Source: Chrysogorgia sp. JL179-B06
Lineage: Eukaryota; Cnidaria; Anthozoa; Scleralcyonacea; Chrysogorgiidae
DNA length: 64,000 nt
Assembly (NCBI GenBank): GCA_035772405.1
Contig: JAYKKM010000080.1
Span: 5,077,501 to 5,141,500 of the forward strand
Reading direction: 5' to 3'
The translations under genes and the position numbers were made by a program. This document shows positions 13,361-26,528 of this stretch, piece by piece. Numbering within the stretch: position 1 is the stretch's first letter; each line of letters begins with the position of its first letter. The notes under the pieces were generated by a model. It ran no database searches. It saw only the letters and a program-made list of their open reading frames with translations, and was not told where the DNA came from.

Positions 13361-15029
13361 GTAAGGGTTGGATCAATATAAAAATACATTGAATAATTTG
13401 CCGGCATAATTTACATTTAAATTTTCAGTTTTGTGCTAGAAAAATATGATCAAAATACAATAGGCTAAAAAATAATGAAACATAGAAATCTGCACAGTCA
13501 TTTATCAGATGTCATGCCTGATTGTTATGTCCTCAGATACACTGATATAACTATGCGGTTAACGTGATAATTTGGACGATAAGTAGAAAAAATTGCCAAA
13601 ACCTTTCTTCGTGAATTCGATTATCATAGATATAATGAATTGTTTCTGTTTGTGTAACATTAATACTATATACTTGAAACATTAACGCAATAAAAACAAT
13701 ATTATATTTCGAAGAAATAGAGATTTAAACGTAATCTAAAAAGCATCATCTTGAAGCTTGATATTCAAGTTATAACATGATAATTAACGATTATAGCATG
13801 ACGCGTACCTGTATTTGAGTTCACAGCCGACGAGGTATACAAATGGTTAATGATTGTTTTATATTACAGTGTTTTTCATATGTGTATAAACAGTGTTTGT
13901 TGTATATACATATATCTATATTTTCCTACTAATTTGTGTGGATGCTTCTTTTTAATTTAAATTGTATTGTAATTCTGCTTGTGAATCTTCTTGATTATTT
14001 AAAAAATAATTATCGTGATGTTTCCTACAGAAGGGACGAAAAGAACAATTTTCTTAATTTATTAAGAAATATTTCTTGTCTAGATAATTTTTCTAGAAAA
14101 AGGACAAAGAAATTTCTTAATTTAAAAAATATTTGTTTAAAACAAGTTGCTTTTTCTTAAAACAAGTTTTGGAGTTTTTGTTTTAACTATTTTGTTTTAA
14201 CTTGCTGATGAGATTGCAAAATAGCTCAGATATCTAGTGAATGTCTATATTATAAGATAAAAAGTACCACACCTCCAATTTTGTCTTTAATTATTTTGTT
14301 CTAACTTTTAAATATCAAGCTGGTAGATGAAACTTTTCGGTTTACGTTTCATTCTCTAGTTTAGCGCAATAAGTTGGGTGATCATTTCATTCCCAGGATT
14401 CTTTTGATCACCAACAACCTCGCCAACACCAATATAGGTAAATACCTCGAATATAAGGAACATTCCCTAGCAACGATCTTCAGAGATTGATGAAAATCAA
14501 TAGTGGACCACTACTATGCTCCAATACCTTCAATGAGGAGTGTGTATTATTTATCAGAGACATATTTATTGATATTTTTTTAGGATCTTGCGGAATAAAT
14601 CCTCTTAAAGTATTGATCTAGATAGCATAAAAAGGGGTGGCGCCATGAGACGTGGCAGCGTGTGCTACAACACCCTGGTCCGGGAACCTTAGTCCCTTTG
14701 GGGGAAAATAATAATTTGTTGGGAGAAAGCTGGAAGAAAAAATGTCCCTTCCGAAAATGTCCCTTTAGAAAAAATGTTAAAAATTAAAATGTTAAAAGTA
14801 TTGATATGTTTTGATATGTTGTCACATAAATATGTTGCCATATGTTTACATATTATTAATAAAACATAGTATGCCTAGACGACATGATCTTGCTTGCAAA
14901 TGCATTCATGCAATGAATCATCGCGCTTTTTTTAAACACAATACGAAAGTGATGATGCCTTAAATAATTAATTTGCAACGAGATTCATATTCCCCTGCAA
15001 TCTAACTTTTCCTTTTAATATTTATATAG

Positions 15030-15266
15030 GGATCTGTCAGACAACAAGCTTGAAAAATTGCCAGAACACTTCTTTGCTTCCGGTAATCGTTTGAAAAAAT
15101 TGTAAGTCAGATTAATATGAATCCAGGTAATTAATTTTGTGTTTTTTAATATATTTTCTTCCATATAAACATCTGTGCATATATAATTATTTAGGTCCCT
15201 CAAGAAAAATCGACTCAAAACAATATATCGTCAGAGTATGACAAACCTTAATCAATTGGAAACACT
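15030..15266 (+). CDS. LRR exon pair 6 of RXFP/LGR-like receptor
   Basis: Exons 15030-15101 and 15195-15266, each 72 bp, with intact splice sites. This is the last copy before the tandem array is cut short. The next coding exon is at 17043. Confidence 0.78.
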
Positions 15267-16331
15267 GTAAGGGTTGGATCAATATAAAAATACATTGAAT
15301 AATTTGCCGGCATAATTTACATTTAAATTTTCAGTTTTGTGCTAGAAAAATATGATCAAAATACAATAGGCTAAAAAATAATGAAACATAGAAATCTGCA
15401 CAGTCATTTATCAGATGTCATGCCTGATTGTTATGTCTCAGATACACTGATATAACTATGCGGTTAACGTGATAATTTGGACGATAAGTAGAAAAAAATT
15501 GCCAAAACCTTTCTTCGTGAATTCGATTATCATAGATATAATGAATTGTTTCTGTTAGTGTAACATTAATACTATATACTTGAAACATTAACGCAATAAA
15601 AACAATATTATATTTCGAAGAAATAGAGATTTAAACGTAATCTAAAAAGCATCATCTTGAAGCTTGATATTCAAGTTATAACATGATAATTAACGATTAT
15701 AGCATGACGCGTACCTGTATTTGAGTTCACAGCCGACGAGGTATACAAATGGTTAATGATTGTTTTATATTACAGTGTTTTTCATATGTGTATAAACAGT
15801 GTTTGTTGTATATACATATATCTATATTTTCCTACTAATTTGTGTGGATGCTTCTTTTTAATTTAAATTGTATTGTAATTCTGCTTGTGAATCTTCTTGA
15901 TTATTTAAAAAATAATTATCGTGATGTTTCCTACAGAAGGGACGAAAAGAACAATTTTCTTAATTTATTAAGAAATATTTCTTGTCTAGATAATTTTTCT
16001 AGAAAAAGGACAAAGAAATTTCTTAATTTAAAAAATATTTGTTTAAAACAAGTTGCTTTTTCTTAAAACAAGTTTTGGAGTTTTTGTTTTAACTATTTTG
16101 TTTTAACTTGCTGATGAGATTGCAAAATAGCTCAGATATCTAGTGAATGTCTATATTATAAGATAAAAAGTACCACACCTCCAATTTTGTCTTTAATTAT
16201 TTTGTTCTAACTTTTAAATATCAAGCTGGTAGATGAAACTTTTCGGTTTACGTTTCATTCTCTAGTTTAAAATGTTAAAATGTTAAAAGTATTGATATGT
16301 TTTGATATGTTGTCACATAAATATGTTGCCA

Positions 16332-17042
16332 CTAAGTTTTGATATGTTGTCACATAAATTTTAAATGAATTGATATTTGACAATTAATTTATATTATGAA
16401 TATACGTCTCTATCACAAAGCGTTCATGACACATTCCAGCAAGCTGTTCAGCACTCCTTGCATAATTTATTTTAATTTATTTTAGTTCCGTTACGAACAG
16501 CATACGTTTGTCAACAAATGCAAATCTGTCAACTCAATTATTTCTGCTGGGCTAGAATTGGTCCCTATTTTCGCAAAAAAATTCCCAAGAATCGCCGCAT
16601 GAGGGCATGCCCCCAGACCCCCTTAGTGTGCCATATATGTTATGAATATCACAATTAGCTACTTAAATCACGTCCCCTGTACAATATTTAACAATAATTT
16701 AAAAATATAAATAGTAACTTTAATTTGTTGGTTTACTCTTAAGCATGCGCAAACGCTATATAAGGAAGATAATAGATTGATTTGCCGATAAACCAAATGT
16801 TACTTATCAGCTGTTGCGATTATTTTCTGCTGAAAATGACGGAGATGGCATTTTAGAACTTAAAATTACGAACTTAAATTTCCTGACCAGCATAGTTTAC
16901 CCCCCGTCGGGGTCCTTAGTCAATGTATCGGGTAATATCTTGTCGAACCCCTGCCTGGAGATACTGTAAGCGTTGATTTTCTCTTAGGCAAACGCCGCTT
17001 GATTTTTTATTCAAAAATTTCTGTTTTCATTTATATTTCCAG
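16332..17042. other. Intron with no gene seen
   Basis: AT-rich intron between the LRR array and the last LRR-like exon. A short patch at about 16600-16630 (gcatgcccccagacccccttag) resembles a dispersed repeat. I see nothing else. Confidence 0.5.
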
Positions 17043-17117
17043 TGATATTTCTGAAATGCCTGGCCTACGCATTAATGACTGGAAATTTCTATTGAAGCTG
17101 GGAAAACTAGAAGAATT
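17043..17117 (+). CDS. Last LRR-like exon (LRR cap) of the receptor
   Basis: A 75-bp exon with acceptor ttccAG and donor GTAAGTATGG, in the same split-leucine phase. It encodes LDISEMPGLRINDWKFLLKL followed by GKLEEL. It differs from the tandem exons in sequence and is one codon longer, as expected for the repeat just before the hinge. It leads into the 7TM exon at 17329 through a 211-bp intron. Confidence 0.7.
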
Positions 17118-17328
17118 GTAAGTATGGACGTTATACAATTTTGCCCTTTACCTGTTACAAAGACAACTCTAAAACAGCACATTCATGAGCGGTAGATCAA
17201 TGTAAATATATGGGGTAATGGATGGATGTTGCAGCCCTTCATCAGTTGCTCCCTTAATGGTCTTCTTTTCCAGAACACCCGATGTCAAATGGATCACATT
17301 TAGATGGTTTCTTGCTCTTCTTTTCTAG

Positions 17329-18359
17329 GAACGCCACCATGTTTTCTCAGTGTTGTTTCGTGAAAAAAGAAAGACCCGATGTCAACTGTATCGCACCTGA
17401 AAGTATCGTCTCGGACTGTGCGAAAATGATAAAAAACCAAGTGTTACGATACATTGTTTGGGTAGTTCTTGTGCTTATCGTTGTAGGCAATGGAATCGCA
17501 CTGGGCTTAAGAATCGCTTATCTTGATACCTTCTATGTCCAAAATATTGTCATCCTGAACCTCAACATTGGTGATTTTTTGATGGGTCTCTATATCGCTG
17601 CTGTGGTAAACCGAGATCTTGTGTGGCGAGGGGAGTACTACCTTCATGATAACGAGTGGCGCTCCGGTGTAGCTTGTAAAATTTTTGGTGCCATTGCTCT
17701 CTTGTCTAGTGAAGTGTGTGTTCTCAGTCTGGCGGTAATTACCTACGACCGACGTAAAATCGTCTTGCATGGTTTGAGGTACACGCCGATGAAGCGTCGC
17801 ACCTACATGATCATTATTGCCCTCATCTGGTTGATCTCTATCACCATCTCCGTCGTCCCAGCAGTTGTTAAGAGCTATTTTTACGACGAGGAGACAGCTG
17901 AGGGGTATTATGGTACCAATGGTCTTTGTTTGCCGCTACAACTGCCAGGTGAAAAAGATCCAGCCTGGGAATACGGTCTTTCTATTTTCGGCGTGCTCAA
18001 TCTTGGCGTTGCCTGTTTCATGGCCTGGGCCTACTGCTCCATATTCTACTCGTCCTACGTCTCAGGCCGAGACTCCGAAAATGCGCAATCTAAGAAGGAG
18101 GAGTCGCAAATGGGCGTCAGATTTGTTGCCATTATCCTCACTGATGTTCTCTGTTGGTTTCCAATCGCCATTCTTATTTATATCTCTCTTGCCGGAATTG
18201 TCAGCGACACCGAAAACACCCTATATGCTTGGTTTTCAATCTGCGTGGCCACCATTAATTCCGCCATCAATCCTATCATATACACCATTACCTCGTCATT
18301 CTTTTGGAATAAAATAGTAGGGTGGTTCAGATGCAATGGGTGGCCATGCTGCGCTCAAA
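17329..18359 (+). CDS. 7TM exon of an RXFP/LGR-like leucine-rich-repeat GPCR
   Basis: Plasma-membrane class A receptor. I start the exon after the acceptor TTTTCTAG at 17327-17328, because the alternative acceptor (ending at about 17273) meets an in-frame TAG. The hinge is cysteine-rich (CC at the start, then DVNC and SDC). TM1 carries GN, TM2 LNLNIGDFLMGLY (the conserved Asp), and extracellular loop 1 ends in a Cys (GVACK) to pair with the loop 2 Cys (NGLCLPL). The DRY position reads YDRRK, TM6 has CWFP and TM7 has NPIIY, all LGR/RXFP-like. About 344 codons. The frame stays open to TAA at 18400, but CTCAAA|GTAAGT at 18360 is a strong donor, so the protein probably continues in tail exons at 25225 and beyond. 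Ligand unknown. Confidence 0.85.
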
Positions 18360-18401
18360 GTAAGTATATTATAAAAGTCAAGACAGGAACGCTATATTAA
18401 A

Positions 18402-18519
<118 letters not shown>

Positions 18520-18611
18520 AAAGGATTTATGGTGAAGGAAAATTTCGAGTGTTGGAATACATACATTTTAAGACCAAACCGGGACCAGTTGCGAAAAATG
18601 CAACTTAGCGG

Positions 18612-18683
18612 CCTTCCGGTAGGAATTGAATCCGCGACCCTGCGATTGCTAGTGCAGTGCTCTGACCACTGAGCTACGGAAGA
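18612..18683 (-). tRNA. tRNA-Ala(AGC)-like SINE core
   Basis: Acceptor stem TCTTCCG/CGGAAGG (one wobble), box A TAGCTCAGTGG, box B GGTTCAATTCC with slight changes. The anticodon loop reads CTAGCAAT, so T33-AGC gives Ala, but the stem has an A-C mismatch and an eight-base loop. The core is conserved in five copies in this window, so it is a SINE head rather than a tRNA gene. Confidence 0.5.
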
Positions 18684-18839
18684 CGTTGCCGAGAGCCTAG
18701 TCACGAGCTCTGTATATATGGTGGTAATGCCGGGATAAGATTCTGGGTATATTATAGGTAATATTTGGCATTTCACTCGATCAAACCTATATACATTACC
18801 ACCATATATACAGAACTCGTGACTAGGCTCTCGGCAACG

Positions 18840-18911
18840 TCTTCCGTAGCTCAGTGGTCAGAGCACTGCACTAGCAATCGCAGGGTCGCGGGTTCAATTC
18901 CTACCGGAAGG
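18840..18911 (+). tRNA. tRNA-Ala(AGC)-like SINE core
   Basis: The + strand partner of the copy at 18612-18683, with the same 72-nt fold and the same imperfect anticodon stem. The 7-bp acceptor stem TCTTCCG/CGGAAGG is preserved. Confidence 0.5.
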
Positions 18912-19044
18912 CCGCTAAGTTGCATTTTTCGCAACTGGTCCCGGTTTGGTCTTAAAATGTATGTATTCCAACACTCGAAATTTTCCTTCACCATAAATCC
19001 TTTCAACATATATGTAGTTTGATCGAGTGAAATGCCAAATATTA

Positions 19045-19529
<485 letters not shown>

Positions 19530-19597
19530 TTTATTATTTTAATTTATGTAAATTGTGTGACTTTCTATATAAGGGACACCTTTCTTGACTTTGATTG

Positions 19598-19640
19598 CGG
19601 TTTTCTGAAGAAGGGGCAGTGCCCCCGAAACGTTAAAACG
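19598..19640 (+). ncRNA. Hammerhead ribozyme motif in Penelope-like 3' end
   Basis: The core blocks are CTGAAGA (19605-19611) and CGAAAC. They flank a strong stem II GGGGC/GCCCC with loop AGT. Flanking GTTTT and AAAAC can form stem I across the predicted cleavage site GTT. Stem III is minimal (GAAA-CGTT), as known for hammerheads in Penelope-like elements, which are thought to work as dimers. Position 7 is A; this site is variable in hammerheads. Confidence 0.65.
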
Positions 19641-19712
19641 TATAGCTGAAATATTTGAATAAAAATTGTTTTTTGTTTGAGCACATGCAGGTTGAAGGTT
19701 GGCTGTTTGATG

Positions 19713-19818
<106 letters not shown>

Positions 19819-19860
19819 CAAAGTGAAAAGGTGGTAAACTGCCAAGAATTAAGTGACGAA

Positions 19861-19900
19861 ATACTGACGTTTCTAGCGCAGCCCTTCATCAGAGTAAGAC
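19861..19900 (-). ncRNA. Hammerhead-like motif, left arm
   Basis: On the - strand CTGATGA (19892-19886) and GAAAC (19873-19869) flank AGGGCTGCGCTA. It mirrors the motif at 23132, but the last stem II pair is lost (A before GAAA), so activity is doubtful. Confidence 0.45.
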
Positions 19901-20021
19901 GAGATGAAATAAAATATATAGGGCTTGTATATATATGGCAAAAGGGTGTCACAAGTAGAAAGTAGCCAATCAAATACACGGGAGATAAACAAACTAATAA
20001 TTGATGAGATGCGAAAAGTTA

Positions 20022-21019
20022 CTGCCTCCTCCGCAGGCTCTTAATCGGGAGTGGGCCAGCAATGGTTGATGGGAAGGCGATAAAAACAAGGGTTGATGGG
20101 AAGGCGATAAATGAGAATTTTAGAGCCTGCGAAATCGTGTGTCGAAACAATGCAAATTTGATCGAAACATTGCAAATTGGCTTTGGAAATGGCGAAGACG
20201 CGAAGTCGCTTGACAAACTTGCAGCTAGAGACGGGAAATACGCCGATGCCATATTGGTCTATATAAATAGCTCTTTGTAGGTGAAAAACGCGTGTGATTA
20301 TCGTATTCGAGTATTAAATAACAGCGCACGAGTGTTTATATTAAACGGCGATATACCGCCGAGTGTTTTACCAGCTTCTCGAGTGCCGTTATAACGGCAT
20401 ATATTGTATTTGATAATCGATATATACACTGTAAAGGTGGAAATCATTCAAACTCAGGTACGTCGGTAGTAATAGCACATAGCAACATAATATAATATAA
20501 TACATCAGTCATCACCCACCCTTGTTTACAGCTTTTATGACAACGTTACGCCTCCATAGTTATGCAATTTAAACTATATTTTGTCAGTGTTTGACCTGGA
20601 ATAATTTACTATATCCTACATATTTCCTCTACAAAGCATATTAATATTCATATAAAGCAAAAGTGTACTGGTATTTTGGCAATTATAGCGCGTATATGTT
20701 CACGCGAATAATTTTAAAATTGTCATCGAACTATAGTATTTTACCTATAAATCTTTAACTTAAACGTCATCGACAAGTATTTTATATTGTCAGACCAATA
20801 TTGCGTTGGTGCAATTCCTGTCTCTAGCTGCAAATCCCATTCGCTGATCTCTATATATAGAGATTACTCAAATTAGTGGCCATTACAGAGAACACCATTT
20901 TGGATGCAGGATTTCCCAGTCGCTTCTCGCTCTCTCCCCTTCCCGTCGTTCCTCGCGCGCCTTCCTCTCAAATTTCTGGGCTCTCGTAATTTGTACGCGA
21001 GCGACTGGGGACGAGGCAG
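20022..21019. mobile_element. Mutator-like (9-bp TSD) non-autonomous insertion
   Basis: This 998-bp block interrupts the left arm of the Penelope palindrome exactly where the right arm is continuous. It is flanked by the direct repeat GAAAAGTTA (20013-20021 and 21020-21028). The ends CTGCCTC...GAGGCAG are inverted, and further bases match imperfectly. A 9-bp duplication is the signature of Mutator-like elements. No transposase is visible. An open frame at 20062-20280 (72 codons, MVDGKAIKTRVDGKAINENF and so on) has a short internal repeat and no known domain; it might be a captured exon. Confidence 0.65.
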
Positions 21020-21254
21020 GAAAAGTTAAATCATTTGCTATTTTTACAGTTGATCAGCAAACAGACTGAGAGGGAGGGAGAAATGACAGGTCCAATATCC
21101 AAGGGGATTAGGCGATATAAATATATTAGCAGTAAGAAACAAAAACTTGAAAAGGAATGAAAGTGCATAAGCTAATAATAAAAAATTCCAAGCAAACTAA
21201 AATAACAAAAAACTTGTAGGAAATTAAATAAAAGAAAAACGTTCGTTAAGACCA

Positions 21255-21790
21255 AGAGGATGTGTGGTGCCAAGTTTAAAAATGAGACGCTTCTCTTGCC
21301 GTTTGCGCCGGTTATCGTTACCACCTGAGATGGGAAGGATGGCACAGACTTTCATGTCTGAAATCCAAATGGTTGGAGCTGTTGAAATGGCAGGCTACAG
21401 GTTTGTCAACATCACTTATTCCTCACGGAACGAAGATGTTCAGCAAACCTGTCTGAAAGGCGTCGCCCAGTTTCACCGATGTAGATTTCAGGGCATTTAT
21501 CGCAAGAAATGCAATAAATTATTTTGCTGGAAGTGCATGAAAAAGTATGACGGATTGTGTGGTTGAATTTGCGGGCAGTAATAACTGTAATGGGATTGAG
21601 AAAAGGGCATGTATTGCAGCGGGAACGGCCGCAAGAAAATGTTCCCGCTGGTGCCGAGGTATTTGTTTAAGGGCACTATGTACTAAGGAGTCACGAATGT
21701 TTTTATTACGGCGAAAAGATACCAAAGGGTTATCGGTGAAAATGGCTGACGTTTCAGGATCATTTTGTAAAATGTGAAAATTCCGATTAA
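21255..21790 (-). pseudogene. Penelope-like linker and GIY-YIG nuclease, left arm copy
   Basis: On the - strand the order is ETSAIFTDNPLVSFRRNKNI, then a Cys-rich linker (CGRSRCNTCPF) and the nuclease. The nuclease has lost frame in places. It continues directly from the reverse-transcriptase thumb at 21833-22300. It is the mirror of the better-preserved copy at 22300-22845. Confidence 0.6.
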
Positions 21791-21832
21791 TAATATTTTT
21801 AACTTTAAAATTGAAAGGATGAAATGTTAGAA

Positions 21833-22300
21833 CTAAAGGAATTTTGTTGTTTCAAACTTGTTCCAAAGGTGGTTCAAGGGCATCAAAACGGGGGACGAGA
21901 AAGCTTTCTGAACGGCGAGGTCTAGAAGGTTGGTAGGGTAACCACATTGAACAAAACAATATCTCATTTCCATTGCTTTGACTTGAAAATCTTGGTCGTC
22001 GCTATATAAGCGGCGAAGACGCAAGAATTGAGAGTAAGGGATGGATTGCTTAGTGTGGTTGGGATGAGAGGATGAAAATAGAAGATAACTATGGCAGTCG
22101 GTAAGCTTGTACGAGCCCGACGTTCTCAGCGAATCACCATCAATCGAAATTAAAATATCAAGGAACGACACAGAGGTCTGGCTTATTTCCCACGTGAACT
22201 TCAGAGCAGGATCAAAATCATCAACAAAGTTGATGAACTGCTCTAAAAGGACACGTGAGCATGACGTTAAGTTAAAAATATTATTAATCGGAATTTTCAC
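21833..22300 (-). pseudogene. Penelope-like reverse transcriptase, C-terminal part
   Basis: Open - strand frame with TSVSFLDILI, then SGSYKLTDCHSYLLFSSSHP and NHTKQSIPYSQFLRLRRLYS, then QCGYPTNLLDLAVQKAF. This order (FLDI, DxHxYL, SSHPxHxKxSIPYSQ, LRxxRxxS, GYP) is the hallmark of the thumb region of Penelope-like reverse transcriptases. The catalytic part is missing (5' truncation near 22268-22300). The first residues lie inside the right-arm repeat, so the start codon here is not the real one. Confidence 0.75.
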
Positions 22301-22845
22301 ATTTTACAAAATGATCCTGAAACGTCAGCCATTTTCACCGATAACCCTTTGGTATATTTCGCCGTAATAAAAACATTCGTGACTCCTTAGTACATAGTGC
22401 CCTTAAACAAAATACCTCGGCACCAGCGGGAACATTTTCTTGCGGCCGTTCCCGCTGCAATACATGCCCTTTTCTCAATCCCACTACAGTTATTACTGCC
22501 CCCAAATTCAACCACACAATCCGTCATACTTATTCATGCACTTCCACCAACATAATTTATTGCATTTCTTGCGATAAATGCCCTAAAATCTACATCGGTG
22601 AAACTGGGCGACGTCTGTCAGACAGGTTTGCTGAACATCTTCGTTCCGTGAGGATCAATGATGTTGACAAACCTGTAGCGCGCCATTTCAACAGCTCTAA
22701 CCATTTGGTTTCAGACATGAAAGTCTGTGCCATCCTTCCCATCTCAGGTGGTAACGATAACCGCAAACGGCAAAAGAAGCGTCTCATTTTCAAACTTGGC
22801 ACCACACATCCTCTTGGTCTTAACGAACGTTTTGCTTTTATTTAA
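22300..22845 (+). pseudogene. Penelope-like GIY-YIG nuclease, right arm copy
   Basis: Best preserved from 22530: IIYCISCDKCPKIYIGETGR, RLSDRFAEHLRSV, then ARHFNSSNHL and FKLGTTHPLGLNERFAFI followed by a stop at 22845. The GIY-YIG core is IYCI...YIG; the second Arg and the HFN..H segment are present. The upstream linker with CGRSRCNTCPF needs frame changes. The usual function is nicking of target DNA during retroelement insertion. Confidence 0.72.
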
Positions 22846-23131
22846 TTTCCACAAGTTTTTTGTTATTTTAGTTTGCTTGAAACATTTTTACTATTAGCTT
22901 ATGCATTTCAAGTTTTGTTTCTTACTGCTTTAATATCGCCTAATCCCATTAATATTGGACCTGTCATTTCTCCCTCCCCCTCTGATCGACTGTAAAAATA
23001 GTACAGGATCTAACTTTTCGCATCTCATTAATTATTACTTTGTTTATCTCCCGTGCATTTGATTGGCTACTTTCTACTTGTGACACCGTTTGGCATATAT
23101 ATAAGCCCTATATATTTTATTTCATCTCGTC

Positions 23132-23168
23132 TTACTCTGATGAAGGGCTCCGCTCGAAACGTCAGTAT
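23132..23168 (+). ncRNA. Hammerhead ribozyme motif, right arm
   Basis: CTGATGA (23137-23143), stem II GGGC/GCTC with loop TCC, then GAAAC and GTC. Flanking TACT and AGTA give a 4-bp stem I. Stem III is minimal. All core positions look intact. It lies at the outer edge of the palindrome, next to (TA)n. Confidence 0.65.
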
Positions 23169-23192
23169 CTCGTCACTAAATTATTTTATTTT

Positions 23193-24276
<1,084 letters not shown>

Positions 24277-24321
<45 letters not shown>
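24277..24321. repeat. (TA)n microsatellite
   Basis: Short TA run closing the SINE array, followed by AT-rich sequence. Confidence 0.9.
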
Positions 24322-24326
<5 letters not shown>

Positions 24327-25224
24327 GCTTATTCTAAAGCAAGTATATTTATATATATTTAAGTATTTATATATTTTATATCAATTTTATATATATTTAT
24401 ATATAACTAAATGAGTGGATGAGTGGGCGTTCGGTCTAGAGAATTGCGACTAGGGGTTAGGCCTAGGTTTATGGGATGTACTGTGCAGTAGGGTTAGGGT
24501 TCAGGGGTTGGGTCATTGTTTGGGAGTGCAAATACCGGTTATGAAACGGAAAACTGCTTCGGCGTCTTGTGCTTCTCCCTAGTTATTTTGCAAGCATATT
24601 CATTAAACATCTATAATATAATCTATATTCTCTGATGTGCATTTTAATTAGAAGCTTCATTATTATGTTCATAAATTTTTCAAATAATTTTTCACACAAG
24701 AACAAGGTTTGAAGGCGAATTTATATGCACATTTGGCTGCCATTTTTGCATTAATCATCGTCTACAAGATTACCATAAACACTGAAAATATATGTACCTG
24801 TATATGGGCGAGGGGTTGTTGCGTACACGGATTTCTAGTTTAAATATCTATATTAACAGCTGATTTATACGAAACTGCTGCACTCTTCTTTTCCTTTAAT
24901 TGCCCTTTCGCGTATCGTAGCAAAATAAGTCAAATGGCCAAATAATCCCTCTGACGCCTCATTCATCGCTGATTTTGTCACTTGAAACTCATTACAACAG
25001 TTTTCTTATGACATATGTTCTCTACATCAAGCTATTTAGATATTTACAAGAAAAAGTGAAGAGTGCATGCATGTTAGAAGAAGAGAACGTTTACTAAATG
25101 TTGGCATGTTGTTAAAACACCTAATTTCCTCAATTTCTGGCAATACTATTAAAAATAGGAACACTAGGATAGTACATCAGAAGAAATTAAATTTTACATG
25201 TCATACTATAATCTTTTCCTGTAG
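24322..25224. other. Intron, no gene seen
   Basis: AT-rich sequence with a few telomere-like words (ggggttagg, agggttagggttcagggg) at about 24450-24510. Otherwise nothing recognisable. Confidence 0.45.
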
Positions 25225-25311
25225 ATCAACGTAATGGCGGATATGACGCTCAGCCAGCTCCTCCTGCTGAAGCTGTTCAACCAGAGGAAATGGCAAACAT
25301 TCAAGCAACAG
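25225..25311 (+). CDS. Probable receptor C-terminal tail exon 1
   Basis: An 87-bp open segment between the acceptor ttttcctgtAG and the donor CAG|GTAACA. Joined to the 7TM exon donor (phase 1, A|AT) it reads NQRNGGYDAQPAPPAEAVQP and continues EEMANIQAT, ending again in phase 1. The Pro/Ala/Glu-rich composition suits a cytoplasmic tail. Two further exons with the same phase pattern, QPAP or APE wording and acidic character follow at 30871 and 33833. Inferred from splice signals and phase only. Confidence 0.5.
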
Positions 25312-26110
25312 GTAACATCAAGTTACTAAAACACGCAGCTTTATAATCTCCCCCCTGTAATTTTTTGATATTTTACTGATTTATAGATAATCAATATGAT
25401 AGACAACCACAACCAAAAAAATTAATTAGATACCAAAAAAATTAATTATATATACTTGTAAGAAATTTTAGACCACTGGTTTTGACATGCTGAATATTTA
25501 GGGGGGAGCATGGGGAAATCAATTATTTGACGATGATGATGAACAATATTTAATTTTAAGAAGCTCTCTCACCAAAGGTGATTTGCAGAGAGGTCCTGAC
25601 AAAATAATTAATACAAGTTTATAAAAATAAACAAATATAAAAATGTATAAATACTGTATGTATTTAGGAGGACAATTAGATTAAAAAGCATTAAAAGTAT
25701 AAAATAGTAAAAAATCTAAGGTTATATACATGTAATTAAATCTATCAGTTATCAACAATCTTAAAAATAATTAAAATAGTGCCTTTTGAAAGTTAGGACA
25801 TCCTTAGTATTTCAAGTAGATTCATTTAAAGAATTCCAATCTTTAACTGCATGGTAGTCAAGTTTATGTTTACCCCTGCAGTTCCTCTTTACTGATATAA
25901 ATATTTCGTAGATATAAACATTTCGATTTCGTGTATTATATCTATGCGTATCTTTACATTCAAAACGTTTATATGTTAGGGGTACAAGGATATATAGTCA
26001 ACAATTGAATTAAAGACTGTACTGAAACGATTGGTGAACTGCCGGAATAATGTGCACGAGGTCTATTGAGTAAAGTATCTTCGTCTGAGAGTGAAACGTA
26101 ACATTAGTTT
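25312..26110. other. Intron, no gene seen
   Basis: AT-rich sequence. A short direct repeat (accaaaaaaattaatta at about 25414 and 25433) is the only pattern noticed. Confidence 0.4.
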
Positions 26111-26302
26111 AAGAAATAGAAAACATTTTCCGTGTTTACATACAGTTATATAAACACGAGTGGAAGTTTGGGAGAACGAGAAATCATAGTGGGAACACGA
26201 GCCCATAGGGCGAGTGTTTCCACGCGATTTCGAGTTCTCCCAAACTTCCACGAGTGTTTATATAACGTATGGGAACACGGATAAAAATGTTTTCTATTTC
26301 TT
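26111..26302. mobile_element. Palindromic MITE
   Basis: aagaaatagaaaacatttt at the left and its complement at the right enclose long arms: tataaacacgagtggaagtt (about 26150) and aacttccacgagtgtttata (about 26243). Only about 15 bp separate them. It is a foldback element with no coding capacity. Confidence 0.7.
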
Positions 26303-26394
26303 TTATAAAATAACCCGTAGAAAGCAAATAAAATGTACAAATATCTTTTTTATCAACACGTAAATTCTCCTTACTGCGTATGATGGCGCCGTGA

Positions 26395-26505
26395 TGTCTA
26401 ATTGATGGCGTATGATGACTAATTGATGGCGTATGATGGCTAATTGATGGCGTATGATGGCTAATTGATGGCGTATGATGGATAATTGATGGCGTATCAC
26501 GATGG
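26395..26505. repeat. 21-bp minisatellite
   Basis: attgatggcgtatgatggct repeats about five times with a 21-bp period, so all frames keep a 7-residue periodicity. Not a gene. Confidence 0.85.
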
Positions 26506-26528
26506 CGTAATCCATCCATGTTATATTT

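Larger units (their letters stand above)
9141..16331. repeat. 1.9-kb exon-bearing tandem repeat, three full copies plus one shortened
   Basis: Units start at catattattaataaaacata at 9141, 11043, 12943 and 14849, giving lengths of 1902, 1900 and 1906 bp. The last copy has lost about 420 bp (junction near 16268) and ends at 16331. Copies differ by scattered single bases and short indels. Each unit carries two LRR exons, a truncated exon relic, and about 1.2 kb of intron containing words such as ttcttaaaacaag that resemble the ends of the 645-5790 element. The small open frames repeated in every unit are not convincing genes. Confidence 0.93.

Noticed and set aside
17274..17328. Alternative acceptor ending at about 17273 for the 7TM exon
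   Set aside because: Reading from it in the required phase meets TAG just before 17329, whereas the acceptor at 17327-17328 stays open and enters the hinge cysteines.
17865..18317. 150-codon frame inside the 7TM exon
   Set aside because: Shadow in another frame of the receptor coding sequence, which has clear TM and NPxxY features.
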